64,000 nt of DNA, from the NCBI GenBank assembly GCA_948527295.1, contig CAOSWK010000001.1:295170-359169 (forward strand), in the 5' to 3' direction. Under the pieces are notes generated by a model. It worked only from the letters and a program-made list of their open reading frames with translations, had not been told where the DNA came from and ran no database searches. Position numbers and translations under genes: made by a program. Numbering within the stretch: the stretch's first letter is position 1; each line of letters starts with the position of its first letter. Shown in pieces: positions 48,810 through 57,398 of this stretch. Source of the stretch: an uncultured Eubacteriales bacterium. GTDB lineage: Bacteria; Bacillota; Clostridia; Oscillospirales; Acutalibacteraceae.

Positions 48810-49652
48810 CTATTGCTCGTTGATATCGAAGCACCCAGCTAAATCTGGGGCGCGTGTAATTGAAGAAGAGGATTCCTTTGCAGTTCCCACGGACGAAGAA
48901 ATGTTGTTTTCATTTTTTATTAAATCTTCGTCTATGTCTTCTGTGCTGGCACCAATTTCGTCTTGTATTTGAGGTTCTTCAGAATTTGCACCAAAGCAAA
49001 AGTCCTTAAACCGGCGGATATTTGTGCTAACAGCGTTGGATAGGCGCTTAAATAAGCCGGATGTCGTTGTGGCGAGAACGCCAATAACACAGCCTGAAAT
49101 TGTGAGGATTATTAAGGCCGGATGAGCTTTTAACTGGCGCGAGAAAGACATAAAAGAGGGAAAGAGCACATGCTCATACAACCAAGGCGTGTGGGTTTCA
49201 AAAAAGTCCGCAAACTTAGATGCAAAATTTGCGCTTGCTCGAGTGGTGAATGCTTTTTTGATGAATTTTTTGAAATCATTGTTATATTTAATAAGTAAAT
49301 CGATGAAAGTATAATTAGCTTCGTTTTCATTTAGATATTTTGCACATTTTTGGCACTTCATTTTGCTACGGGTTAAGAATTTAATAGCATTTCTCATTTC
49401 ATATGCTAAATAAGCGTCATATATATCTGGCGCCCCATTAGTACAATTTTTTACAATTTGAGCAGCTTCGTTAACCATTTTATTATATAATTTACGTGCT
49501 TCATAACTGCTTAAAGATGAGTGAGGAATATCAATATAGGAAAGACCCTCTTCATAACATTTCGTGTTAAAGGCACACACAGCCGGCTGAGGCGCAGCAT
49601 TTGCGATAAAGCTTGTCAACAAAATTACCGCGATTACTTTTCTTTTATACAT
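48810..49652 (-). CDS. Exported protein with C-terminal membrane helix, unknown
   Basis: 280 residues; I do not recognise a family. Signal peptide MYKRKVIAVILLTSFIANA, then a helical exported domain with CQKCAKY (a CxxC) and another Cys before it that could form a disulfide. A membrane helix near residue 185 (LIILTISGCVIGVLATTTSG) is followed by a basic then acidic Ser-rich tail of about 75 residues, which would be cytoplasmic if the signal peptide is cleaved. ATG behind AAAAGGAG. AT-rich compared with the U32 gene. Could be a lineage-specific envelope protein. Confidence 0.6.
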   Translation of the reverse strand: MYKRKVIAVILLTSFIANAAPQPAVCAFNTKCYEEGLSYIDIPHSSLSSYEARKLYNKMVNEAAQIVKNCTNGAPDIYDAYLAYEMRNAIKFLTRSKMKCQKCAKYLNENEANYTFIDLLIKYNNDFKKFIKKAFTTRASANFASKFADFFETHTPWLYEHVLFPSFMSFSRQLKAHPALIILTISGCVIGVLATTTSGLFKRLSNAVSTNIRRFKDFCFGANSEEPQIQDEIGASTEDIDEDLIKNENNISSSVGTAKESSSSITRAPDLAGCFDINEQ

Positions 49653-49844
49653 TTTGAACGCTCCTTTTCTAAAAATGTGTAAAAACATTATATACTATAC
49701 ACTATTCAAAGTAAACTATAATTCGACAAAAGAATTATAAACATTTCCTATGTTTTGCTGAAATATATCTAATTAAATTATCTGAATATATTAAATTTGC
49801 ACAACAAAATGTCTGATAAGCTGTACAAATTTTTAGTTCGAGCC

Positions 49845-49873
49845 TTGACGTTTACAGATTTTTTTGTTATAAT
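49845..49873 (+). promoter_or_regulatory. Promoter of tRNA-Ser
   Basis: TTGACG, 17 bases, TATAAT, about 16 bases before the tRNA 5' end. Confidence 0.75.
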
Positions 49874-49889
49874 AATTAAGGTTGTTTTT

Positions 49890-49982
49890 GGAGAGGTGTC
49901 CGAGCTGGCCGAAGGAGCACGATTGGAAATCGTGTAAACCGTTAAAGCGGTTTCTGGGGTTCGAATCCCCATCTCTCCGCCA
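49890..49982 (+). tRNA. tRNA-Ser (anticodon GGA)
   Basis: A 93-base tRNA with encoded CCA. Acceptor arms GGAGAGG and TCTCTCC, anticodon loop ATTGGAAA flanked by CACG and CGTG, a long variable arm (ACCGTTAAAGCGGT) as expected for serine, and GGTTCGAATCCCC as the T arm. GGA reads UCC/UCU codons. Confidence 0.96.
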
Positions 49983-50015
49983 TTTATACGATGTTGTATT
50001 AGGAGAAAGGGGTTA

Positions 50016-50984
50016 ATGATGAGGGTTTTAAAGAAGTTTTTGTGTGCTGTGCTGGTATGTGTTTTTGGCTCGACAACTTGTTGTGTGGAGGGAAGCGCTT
50101 TGTACCCCAATACCCATGTTTATTTGGGTAAAAAAATGCTTGAACAGTACTCGAAAACAAGAAGCGAGCCGTCTTCGGAAAATAAAGATAGAGCCTTTTT
50201 GTCGGGTCTGTTTTATGCTGATATAGGTAAATTTAAATTTGACGAAGAATGTGAAATTTGTTCTGATTCTAAAGAATTTGTGGAAGAAATGAAAAAGCAC
50301 ATAGAAACTGATGAAGAATGCAGTTTTGTTAGAGGTTGGTCGGCACATGTATTTCAAGACAAAAAAACAGGTGAGTTTTTGTCGAATATTTTTGGAAAAA
50401 TTTCTAGTGATTCAGAATTCGATATGAATAACGCCTCACTTGATAAATACTGTGTAAAAAAGGCTGGTGGAGGATTTTCTGACGAGTTTTTAGATAAGTT
50501 GGATGTTACACAATTATTGAGCAACCGGAACCGGATTGCCAGAGCCAGGCACATTCCCTTCCAAATTGAAGCTACTGCAATGAACATATACCGTTCAAAC
50601 CCGAACAATTGCCAATTACCTTTTTGTAAGTATGGAGATTTAATAAGAAAGACTTATAAAGCATTTGGATTAGAATTGAGCTTGGACGATATTTATGAAC
50701 AAGCTGCCAATGTTGTGGAGTTTTGTGTTGTATTAGACGTTCTTAGAATTACAGATGAAATTCCAGAAAATATAGTTCAAAAAATAGAGCCTGAAAGCGA
50801 TGAACAAGCAAAGCAAATTATTACAGTGGAACTTTGCTATGCAATAAAATCTATCTGGGCTGAAATTATGAAACCAGAAAATATAGTTCAAAAAATAGAG
50901 CCTGAAAGCGATAAACAAGCAAAGCGAAGTATTATAGCGGAACTTTGGTATGCAATAAAATCTATCATTTTCGCTAAAACATAA
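50016..50984 (+). CDS. Exported protein, remotely zinc phospholipase C-like, with duplicated tail
   Basis: 322 residues with a signal peptide (VLKKFLCAVLVCVFG). The exported part has HVYLGKKMLEQ, then DRAFLSGLFYADIG and GWSAHVFQD, which remind me of zinc-dependent phospholipase C/S1 nuclease folds (His, Asp and HxxxD ligands). Not all ligands are evident, so this is weak. The last 73 residues are a recent 37-residue tandem duplication (PENIVQKIEPESD). Ribosome site GGAGAAAGGGG. It follows tRNA-Ser by 33 bases and precedes the GT8 gene by 21. Confidence 0.5.
   Translation: MMRVLKKFLCAVLVCVFGSTTCCVEGSALYPNTHVYLGKKMLEQYSKTRSEPSSENKDRAFLSGLFYADIGKFKFDEECEICSDSKEFVEEMKKHIETDEECSFVRGWSAHVFQDKKTGEFLSNIFGKISSDSEFDMNNASLDKYCVKKAGGGFSDEFLDKLDVTQLLSNRNRIARARHIPFQIEATAMNIYRSNPNNCQLPFCKYGDLIRKTYKAFGLELSLDDIYEQAANVVEFCVVLDVLRITDEIPENIVQKIEPESDEQAKQIITVELCYAIKSIWAEIMKPENIVQKIEPESDKQAKRSIIAELWYAIKSIIFAKT
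50763..50981 (+). repeat. 111-base tandem duplication at the 3' end of an exported-protein gene
   Basis: Two copies start at 50763 and 50874. Long stretches of DNA are identical (the first 38 bases and 'gcaataaaatctatc'), so the duplication is recent. Each codes for 37 residues beginning PENIVQKIEPESD. Confidence 0.9.
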
Positions 50985-51005
50985 AAAAAGGAGACTTTGC
51001 AACGG

Positions 51006-52019
51006 ATGTGTGAAAAAAAGACGTTAAAAAGCAGACTTTGGCTGGTTGTGGTGGCTTGTGCTGCGATTTTATTTAGCGTAGCTTTTGTGCTTAGTTGGAA
51101 TCAAAAGGAAGAATATACGCCAGGTGGGCACCCAATGCTGATGTCAGTCCGCAGCGATTATAGTCACCCGATGGTAATACCGGTGGCGATGGCAGCGGAC
51201 GATAACTACACGTACCCGACGATAGTTGCTATAACGTCGATGATGATAAATTCTAACAGCAACACGCACTATGATGTTTACATTATGACGCCGGGCGGCT
51301 TTGCGGAGGAGAATAAACAGAAAATTTTGAGTTTGCAGGATAAATACGAAAACAGGTGCAAAGTAACGTTTATCGATATGCAGGACCGCTATAAAAATGC
51401 GAACGATAGGGGCCATATAACCACACCGGCATATTATAGGCTTTCTTTGTCGTCTGTATTACCAGAAATAGAAAAGATCATTTGGCTGGACGGAGACGTC
51501 TTAGTTTTTGGCGATTTGACGGATATGTATAACATAAACATGGACGGGCTTTATTATAGGGGCTTTTTGGACGCAAATATCCGAGGCACAGAGAAATTTG
51601 GGATATATAATGACCATTATATATGCAGTGGAGTGATGCTAATAAATTTAGCGAAGTTAAGAGCCGACAATATGGAGGCAAAGTTTGAAAAGTTCATTGA
51701 AAATAATAATGACAGGCTTGAGCAGCACGACCAGACAGTTATAAACGTGGTTTGTTATAAAAACACAGACTTTTTGCCTGCCAAGTACGGGATATTTAAC
51801 TTTGGGGACGTAGGAGTAGCAAGGGCCCATGCAAATATTTTCTTGGCAAAAGGCCATTATACCGAAGACGAGATGCAAGATGCGTATGAAAACCCAGTAA
51901 TATTGCACTGTATAGGTAAACCGTGGGGCCAGGGTGAAGTTAATAGAAAAAGTTTGTGGTGGGATTATGCCGCAAAGACCGATTATTTTGAAGAAATAAA
52001 AGCAAAATATAATTCGTAG
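51006..52019 (+). CDS. Membrane-anchored glycosyltransferase family 8 protein
   Basis: 337 residues. A basic N-terminus (KKTLKSR) and a helix at about 11-31 predict N-in/C-out topology. The rest is a GT8 domain: IPVAMAADDNYTYPTIVAITS, RLSLSSVLPEIEKIIWLDGDVLV with the DxD metal site at 162-164, GVMLINLAKLR, DQTVINVV, and HCIGKPWGQ. GT8 enzymes use nucleotide sugars, which are cytoplasmic, so the predicted outside location is odd. ATG 12 bases after GGAG; a TTG 9 bases earlier is very close to the ribosome site. Ends with a clear terminator. Confidence 0.8.
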   Translation: MCEKKTLKSRLWLVVVACAAILFSVAFVLSWNQKEEYTPGGHPMLMSVRSDYSHPMVIPVAMAADDNYTYPTIVAITSMMINSNSNTHYDVYIMTPGGFAEENKQKILSLQDKYENRCKVTFIDMQDRYKNANDRGHITTPAYYRLSLSSVLPEIEKIIWLDGDVLVFGDLTDMYNINMDGLYYRGFLDANIRGTEKFGIYNDHYICSGVMLINLAKLRADNMEAKFEKFIENNNDRLEQHDQTVINVVCYKNTDFLPAKYGIFNFGDVGVARAHANIFLAKGHYTEDEMQDAYENPVILHCIGKPWGQGEVNRKSLWWDYAAKTDYFEEIKAKYNS

Positions 52020-52047
52020 GCGCAAGGTGATTGCCAGAATTAACCAA

Positions 52048-52088
52048 AAAGAGATTCCTTTTTTCAACATGGGAGTCTCTTTAGTTTT
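52048..52088 (+). terminator. Terminator after the GT8 gene
   Basis: AAAGAGATTCC and GGAGTCTCTTT pair over 11 bases (one G-T pair) and are followed by TTTAGTTTT. Confidence 0.85.
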
Positions 52089-52160
52089 GCCGCTGCGGGG
52101 TTGACAATAGTTGAGGCATTGCGTAACATAATAGTAGAGGCCGCAAAATGGGGGATGTTT

Positions 52161-54143
52161 ATGGAATTAAAAACGCGAAATTATGGGAACGACAGCATAT
52201 CTTCGCTGAAGGGTGCCGATAGAGTGCGCAAACGGCCGGCGGTTATATTTGGTTCGGACGGAATAGAGGGATGTCAGCACTCGGTTTTTGAGATTTTGTC
52301 GAATTCAATTGACGAGGCGCGAGAGGGATTTGGCTCAGAGATAGTGGTGACGCTGTTTGAGGATCACTCGATAGAGATAGAAGACCACGGCAGAGGGATT
52401 CCGGTGGACTTTAACAAAAACGAGGGCAAGTTCAACTGGGAGCTTGTTTTTTGCGAGCTTTACGCCGGCGGTAAGTATAACAACGCAGCGGCGCAAAATT
52501 ACGAGTACTCACTGGGGCTAAACGGCTTGGGACTGTGCTCCACGCAGTATTCATCGGAGTATATGGACGTTGAGATAAAGCGCGACGGCTTTGTTTATGG
52601 CTTGCACTTCGAAAAAGGCGAGAATGTCGGCGGTTTAAAAAAGGAGCCGTATGATGGCAAAGACACCGGAACGAAAATTCGCTGGAAGCCCGACTTGGCG
52701 GTGTTTACGGACATAAACATAAGCCAGGAGTACTTTTTTGACATAATGAAGCGCCAGGCCATTGTTAATGCGGGTTTGAAGTTTATTTTTCGGTGCCGGG
52801 CGGGCGAAAGCTTTGAGGTGTCTGAGTTTCAGTACGAAAACGGCATTGTGGACCACGTTAAGGAGCTCGTTGGAGAGGACTTTTTGATTCCGGTGCAGTT
52901 TTGGACGGGCGAAAAAAAGGTCCGCGACCGCGACGACAAGCCATACTACAAAACAAAGATAAATATCGCGTTTGCGTTTTCGAACAAAGTAAGCGGGGCC
53001 GAGTACTATCACAACTCGAGCTGGCTGGAGTACGGCGGCGCGCCCGAAAAGGCCGTGAAGAACGCGTTTGTGTACCAGATCGACTCCTACTTAAAGCAGG
53101 GCGGGAAGTACAACAAAAACGAGAGCAAGATAACGTTTGCCGACGTGGAGGACTGCTTGGTCGTGGTGGTTTCGTCGTTTTCGAACGTGACGTCGTATGA
53201 GAACCAGACGAAAAAATCGATAACGAACAAGGGCATACAGGACGCCATGGTCGAGATGTTCCGGCATCAGTTGGAGGTTTATTTTATCGAGAACCCGACG
53301 GACGCTGAAAAAATCGGGGCGCAGGTGCTCATAAACAAACGAAGCCGCGAGGATGCGGAAAAGACGCGGCTTAACATCAAAAAGAGACTGACGAGCAATA
53401 TGGACATCACGAGCCGGGTTGCGAAGTTTGTGGACTGCCGGAGTAAGGATGTGTCGGAGCGCGAGCTATTTATCGTGGAGGGCGACTCTGCGCTGGGGGC
53501 TTGTAAACAGGCGCGCGACCCGAATTTTCAGGCGATCATCCCGATTCGCGGCAAGATTTTGAACTGCCTGAAGGTCGATTATAACAAGATTTTTAAAAGC
53601 GAGATCATAACGGATCTCATTAAGGTCCTGGGTTGCGGAGTGCAGATAAAATCTAAGGCGAGCAAGGATTTGGCGTCGTTTGACATAAATTTGCTGCGAT
53701 GGAACAAGGTGATTCTGTGCACGGATGCCGATGTGGACGGATTTCAGATCCGAACGCTGCTGCTGACGATGATTTATCGGTTGACGCCCCGGCTGATCGA
53801 CGAGGGCAAGGTTTTCATCGCGGAATCGCCGCTTTATGAGATCAACACGAAGAGCGAGACGTACTTTGCGTACACGGAAAAGGAAAAGGAGGACTTCATA
53901 AAGGGCTTGGGGGCGCAAAAGTTCACAATCCAGCGGTCGAAAGGGCTTGGCGAGAACGAGCCGGACATGATGAATCTGACGACGATGAACCCGAAAACGC
54001 GCAGGCTGATAAAGATAATGCCAGAGGACGCGCAACGGACGGCGCAGATGTTCGACGTGTTGCTGGGAGACAACATAACGGGCCGCAAGGAGTTCATTGT
54101 GGAGAACGGGCATCTTTACATTGACGTCGCGGACATCAGCTGA
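52161..54143 (+). CDS. Type IIA DNA topoisomerase subunit B (divergent GyrB/ParE)
   Basis: 660 residues. GHKL ATPase: RKRPAVIFGSDG, EILSNSIDEAREG, EDHGRGIPVD, GLNGLGLCSTQYSS. TOPRIM domain: VEGDSALGACKQARDPNFQ, IPIRGKILN, CTDADVDGFQIRTLLL, and QRSKGLGENEPDMM. EGDSALGA and DGFQIRT differ from the usual EGDSAGGSA and DGAHIRT. ATG with GGGGG 6 bases upstream; the frame is open 60 bases further back. The A subunit follows by 33 bases. Probably a topoisomerase IV-like second enzyme rather than the main gyrase. Confidence 0.88.
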   Translation: MELKTRNYGNDSISSLKGADRVRKRPAVIFGSDGIEGCQHSVFEILSNSIDEAREGFGSEIVVTLFEDHSIEIEDHGRGIPVDFNKNEGKFNWELVFCELYAGGKYNNAAAQNYEYSLGLNGLGLCSTQYSSEYMDVEIKRDGFVYGLHFEKGENVGGLKKEPYDGKDTGTKIRWKPDLAVFTDINISQEYFFDIMKRQAIVNAGLKFIFRCRAGESFEVSEFQYENGIVDHVKELVGEDFLIPVQFWTGEKKVRDRDDKPYYKTKINIAFAFSNKVSGAEYYHNSSWLEYGGAPEKAVKNAFVYQIDSYLKQGGKYNKNESKITFADVEDCLVVVVSSFSNVTSYENQTKKSITNKGIQDAMVEMFRHQLEVYFIENPTDAEKIGAQVLINKRSREDAEKTRLNIKKRLTSNMDITSRVAKFVDCRSKDVSERELFIVEGDSALGACKQARDPNFQAIIPIRGKILNCLKVDYNKIFKSEIITDLIKVLGCGVQIKSKASKDLASFDINLLRWNKVILCTDADVDGFQIRTLLLTMIYRLTPRLIDEGKVFIAESPLYEINTKSETYFAYTEKEKEDFIKGLGAQKFTIQRSKGLGENEPDMMNLTTMNPKTRRLIKIMPEDAQRTAQMFDVLLGDNITGRKEFIVENGHLYIDVADIS

Positions 54144-54176
54144 ACGGCCGCGCAAAGGTTACGGAGGTGAAAAGTT

Positions 54177-56426
54177 TTGGCATCGAAGAAAAAAGATTTT
54201 TCAAAAGATATAAATGGGTATGGTGGCCGGACGCACGGGGTAATTAACGGTGCGGGCGAAATCGTGGAGCAGAAGATCGCGAGTACGCTGGAGAAAAACT
54301 ATATGCCGTACGCGATGAGCGTGATTTTGTCGCGGGCCATCCCGCAGATAGATGGTTTTAAGCCGTCGCACCGCAAGCTGCTCTACACTATGTACAAGAT
54401 GGGGCTTTTGGGTTCGGCCAGGACTAAGTCTGCAAACATAGTTGGCCAAACGATGAAGCTCAATCCGCACGGTGACAGCGCGATTTATGATACCATGGTG
54501 CGCCTGAGTCGTGGCTATGAGGCATTGCTGCACCCGTATGTGGATTCTAAGGGAAATTTTGGTAAGTTTTATTCTAGGGACATGATGTGCGCAGCTTCGC
54601 GGTACACCGAGGCGCGGCTTGACGACATCTGCGAGGAGCTTTTTAAGGATATCGACAAGGACACCGTCGATTTTGTGGACAACTACGATAACACGCAAAA
54701 GGAGCCGACCCTGCTGCCGGCGAGCTTTCCGTCGATCTTGGTGAATGCGAACACGGGGATAGCCGTGGGCATGGCGAGCTCGATTTGTCCTTTTAACTTG
54801 CGGGAGGTCTGCAAAGCGACGACAATGCTGATTAAAGACCCGGAGGTGGACATAAACAAAGTGCTTCTGGCGCCCGACTTTACCGGCGGAGGCAGCATAA
54901 TTTACGACGAAAAGGCCATGGCCGAGATCTATAAAACGGGGCGCGGCAGCATAAAGGTGCGCGCGCGGTATACTTACGACAAAGCGCAGAACTGCATTGA
55001 TATTAGCAGCATTCCGCCCACCACAACGTCAGAAGCGATCATCGAAAAGATCATTGACCTTGTGAAAAAGGGCAGCGTGAGGGAGATTTCGGACATCCGA
55101 GACGAAACGGGAATAGAAGGCCTGAAGATAACGATCGACCTAAAACGGGGAACGGACGCAGAAAAACTCATGCAAAAGCTGTACAGAATGACGCCGCTTG
55201 AGGATTCGTTCTCGTGCAACTTCAATGTGCTGATAAACGAAACGCCACGAGTGCTGGGAGTAAGAGCGCTACTTTGCGAGTGGATCGCCTTTAGAACCAA
55301 GTGCGTGCGCCGCAGAACGCAGTTTGAGCTTCATAAGCAAAAAAGCAAGATGCACCTACTGGCGGGCCTCAAGAAGATTCTTGTAGACATAGACAAGGCG
55401 ATAAAAATCATCCGAAACACGAAGGAAGAATCGATGGTGGTGCCCAACTTGATGCAGGGCTTCGACATCGACGAGGTGCAGGCGGACTACGTGGCGGAGA
55501 TAAAGCTGCGGCACTTGAACCGAGAGTACATCCTGAAGCGGACGGACGAGATCGAGCGGCTAAAGGAGCTGATCAAAGAGCTAGAGTCGATTTTGAACGA
55601 CGACGAAAAAATAAAGGAAATAATCGCGCAAGAGCTCAAAAATATTGCAGAAAAGTATGGCAAACCGAGGAAAACTATGCTAATATACAAGGAGGACGTG
55701 GCCGAGGCTGACGTGGAGGAAGAAGTGCCGGATTATCCAGTGCACCTGTTCTTTACGAAGCACCAGTATTTCAAGAAGATCACGCCGCAGTCCTTGCGGA
55801 TGAGCAGCGATCAGAAGCTAAAAGACGGGGACGAAATCCTGCAGACCATCGAAGCGAACAATAATTTTGATTTGCTATTTTTTACGGATAGGCAGCAGGT
55901 CTATAAGGCAAAGGTTGCGGATTTTGCGGATTCGAAGGCGAGCGTGCTTGGAGAATTTGTGCCGGCCAAGCTAGAGATGGAGCCAGATGAATCGGCTTTG
56001 TGCATGATTGCGACACAGAATTATGCAGGATGTGTGCTGTTCTTTTTTGAAAACGGCAAGGTCGCCAAGGTGACGCTCGAGGCCTACAGAACTAAGACGA
56101 ACAGAAAAAAGCTGGTCAAGGCTTATTCGGATAAATCGCGTGTTGTGGGGATTAAGTACTTGGGGGAGGAAAAAGATTTTGTGGTGACTTCGTCGGCAGG
56201 GCGGGCGTTGGTCTTTAACACGAGCATGCTAAACGCTAAGACAACGAAATCGACGCAGGGCGTCTCGGTAATGAGCCTGAGAAAGGGGCACCGCGTTGTT
56301 GCCGCAAAGGAGCTTGACCCAAAGAGCTTAACGGACATGGCGAGGTATTATCGGCCAAAGAACTTACCCGCCGCGGGAACGGTGCCGAATTCAAGCGCGG
56401 ACGGGCCAGAGCAACTGACGTTGTGA
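54177..56426 (+). CDS. Type IIA DNA topoisomerase subunit A (divergent GyrA/ParC)
   Basis: 749 residues from TTG behind GGAGGTG. MSVILSRAIPQIDGFKPSHRKLLYTM is the usual start of the breakage-reunion domain, with catalytic Tyr143 in AASRYTEARL. QTMKLNPHGDSAIYDTMVRL and NTGIAVGMAS follow. A coiled-coil gate (residues about 380-500) precedes a C-terminal beta-pinwheel. No GyrA box was seen, which favours a decatenase over a gyrase. Operon with subunit B. Confidence 0.88.
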   Translation: MASKKKDFSKDINGYGGRTHGVINGAGEIVEQKIASTLEKNYMPYAMSVILSRAIPQIDGFKPSHRKLLYTMYKMGLLGSARTKSANIVGQTMKLNPHGDSAIYDTMVRLSRGYEALLHPYVDSKGNFGKFYSRDMMCAASRYTEARLDDICEELFKDIDKDTVDFVDNYDNTQKEPTLLPASFPSILVNANTGIAVGMASSICPFNLREVCKATTMLIKDPEVDINKVLLAPDFTGGGSIIYDEKAMAEIYKTGRGSIKVRARYTYDKAQNCIDISSIPPTTTSEAIIEKIIDLVKKGSVREISDIRDETGIEGLKITIDLKRGTDAEKLMQKLYRMTPLEDSFSCNFNVLINETPRVLGVRALLCEWIAFRTKCVRRRTQFELHKQKSKMHLLAGLKKILVDIDKAIKIIRNTKEESMVVPNLMQGFDIDEVQADYVAEIKLRHLNREYILKRTDEIERLKELIKELESILNDDEKIKEIIAQELKNIAEKYGKPRKTMLIYKEDVAEADVEEEVPDYPVHLFFTKHQYFKKITPQSLRMSSDQKLKDGDEILQTIEANNNFDLLFFTDRQQVYKAKVADFADSKASVLGEFVPAKLEMEPDESALCMIATQNYAGCVLFFFENGKVAKVTLEAYRTKTNRKKLVKAYSDKSRVVGIKYLGEEKDFVVTSSAGRALVFNTSMLNAKTTKSTQGVSVMSLRKGHRVVAAKELDPKSLTDMARYYRPKNLPAAGTVPNSSADGPEQLTL

Positions 56427-56461
56427 TTATAATTTTGTGAAAAACGAAGGAGAATAGAACC

Positions 56462-56839
56462 ATGGGCATCAAAAAAGACTGGATGGAGCGGCAAATAGAG
56501 TCGATTGCTAACACGTTTGCGGCGATTCTTTTTGGAAAAGACAAGGTGAAGACGATTTTGGACGTGGACGAAGATGAAGATTCCGCAACAGAGCTAGAAG
56601 ATGACATCTTAGAGAGAATGGCAAAAAAGCTGATAGCGGATAAAAACTTTAACAAGGCGGAGAGGCTGATTTTTGACGGTTTGGACAAGCAAAAAACGGC
56701 CAGACGCTTTGAATTGGCGCTAAACTTTTTTAATGAAGCGCATGAATTCAGCGATGAAACCTTGGCAAAGTACGACTATTCGCATGATAAAATCGAAAAA
56801 GGCATAGAAAGACTAAAAGTTTTGTATAACGTGGATTAA
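56462..56839 (+). CDS. Small conserved protein, DUF6483-like
   Basis: 125 residues, acidic and helical, no membrane segment. KKDWMERQIESIANTFAAILFGKDK at the N-terminus and LIFDGLDKQKTARRFELALNFFNEAHEFSDETL resemble the Firmicutes DUF6483 family as I remember it; this is a weak assignment. It lies 35 bases after the topoisomerase A subunit with a good ribosome site (AAGGAG), perhaps the end of that operon. Confidence 0.55.
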   Translation: MGIKKDWMERQIESIANTFAAILFGKDKVKTILDVDEDEDSATELEDDILERMAKKLIADKNFNKAERLIFDGLDKQKTARRFELALNFFNEAHEFSDETLAKYDYSHDKIEKGIERLKVLYNVD

Positions 56840-56871
56840 TCAAATAAAATTGAATAAATAGCTAAGTTTTG

Positions 56872-56900
56872 TTGACAAATTAATGGGAAAGATATATAAT
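56872..56900 (+). promoter_or_regulatory. Consensus sigma-A promoter for the thioesterase gene
   Basis: TTGACA, 17 bases, TATAAT: a perfect consensus, about 75 bases before the next start codon. Confidence 0.8.
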
Positions 56901-56975
56901 AATTGCGTTTAAGCTGATTTGTGAAATATTTTGACGGCCAGATGGACGTATTTATGCGCGTTTGGGGGAATTTTT

Positions 56976-57365
56976 TTGTTAACATTGGGGATAAAATGGG
57001 AACTAGACTACACTGTTCAAAAAAAGGACACTTATAAATCGCAGGAGTTGGGGAATTTAGACGTTTTGTCGACTTCTTCGATGATCTATTTTATGGAGTC
57101 CACCGCGTGCAAGAGTTTGGAAGATCACTTAGAAAAAGGCCTCACCACGGTGGGGAGGTCCATGAATATTCAGCATTTTTGCGCCACTCCGGTGGGAACG
57201 CAGGTGAAGTTCGAGTCGGAACTTGTGAAGATCGACGGCAAATTCTTGACGTTCGAAATCACGGCCAAAGACCCGTTCGGCGTGATGGGAGCTGGAGTTC
57301 ACGAGCGCACGATCGTGGATAGCCAATATTTAACAATGAAGGCGTTCGTGAAAAAAGTGGAATAG
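56976..57365 (+). CDS. Hotdog-fold thioesterase (fluoroacetyl-CoA thioesterase FlK-like)
   Basis: 129 residues. LSTSSMIYFMESTACKSLEDHL, TTVGRSMNIQHFCATPVGTQV and FEITAKDPFGVMGAGVHERTIVD follow the FlK-type hotdog pattern (Thr/Glu/His active site region). Most family members hydrolyse small acyl-CoAs of unknown identity. TTG start 6 bases after GGGGGA was chosen, since upstream residues do not match the family. Followed by a flavodoxin-fold gene. Confidence 0.85.
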   Translation: MLTLGIKWELDYTVQKKDTYKSQELGNLDVLSTSSMIYFMESTACKSLEDHLEKGLTTVGRSMNIQHFCATPVGTQVKFESELVKIDGKFLTFEITAKDPFGVMGAGVHERTIVDSQYLTMKAFVKKVE

Positions 57366-57398
57366 CTTGCGCAAAATTGATTTGTGGAGGCGAGTCTG

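Noticed and set aside
49971..51000. Integrated element at tRNA-Ser
   Set aside because: No integrase and no second copy of the tRNA 3' end were seen downstream, so I keep it only as a low-interest suggestion.
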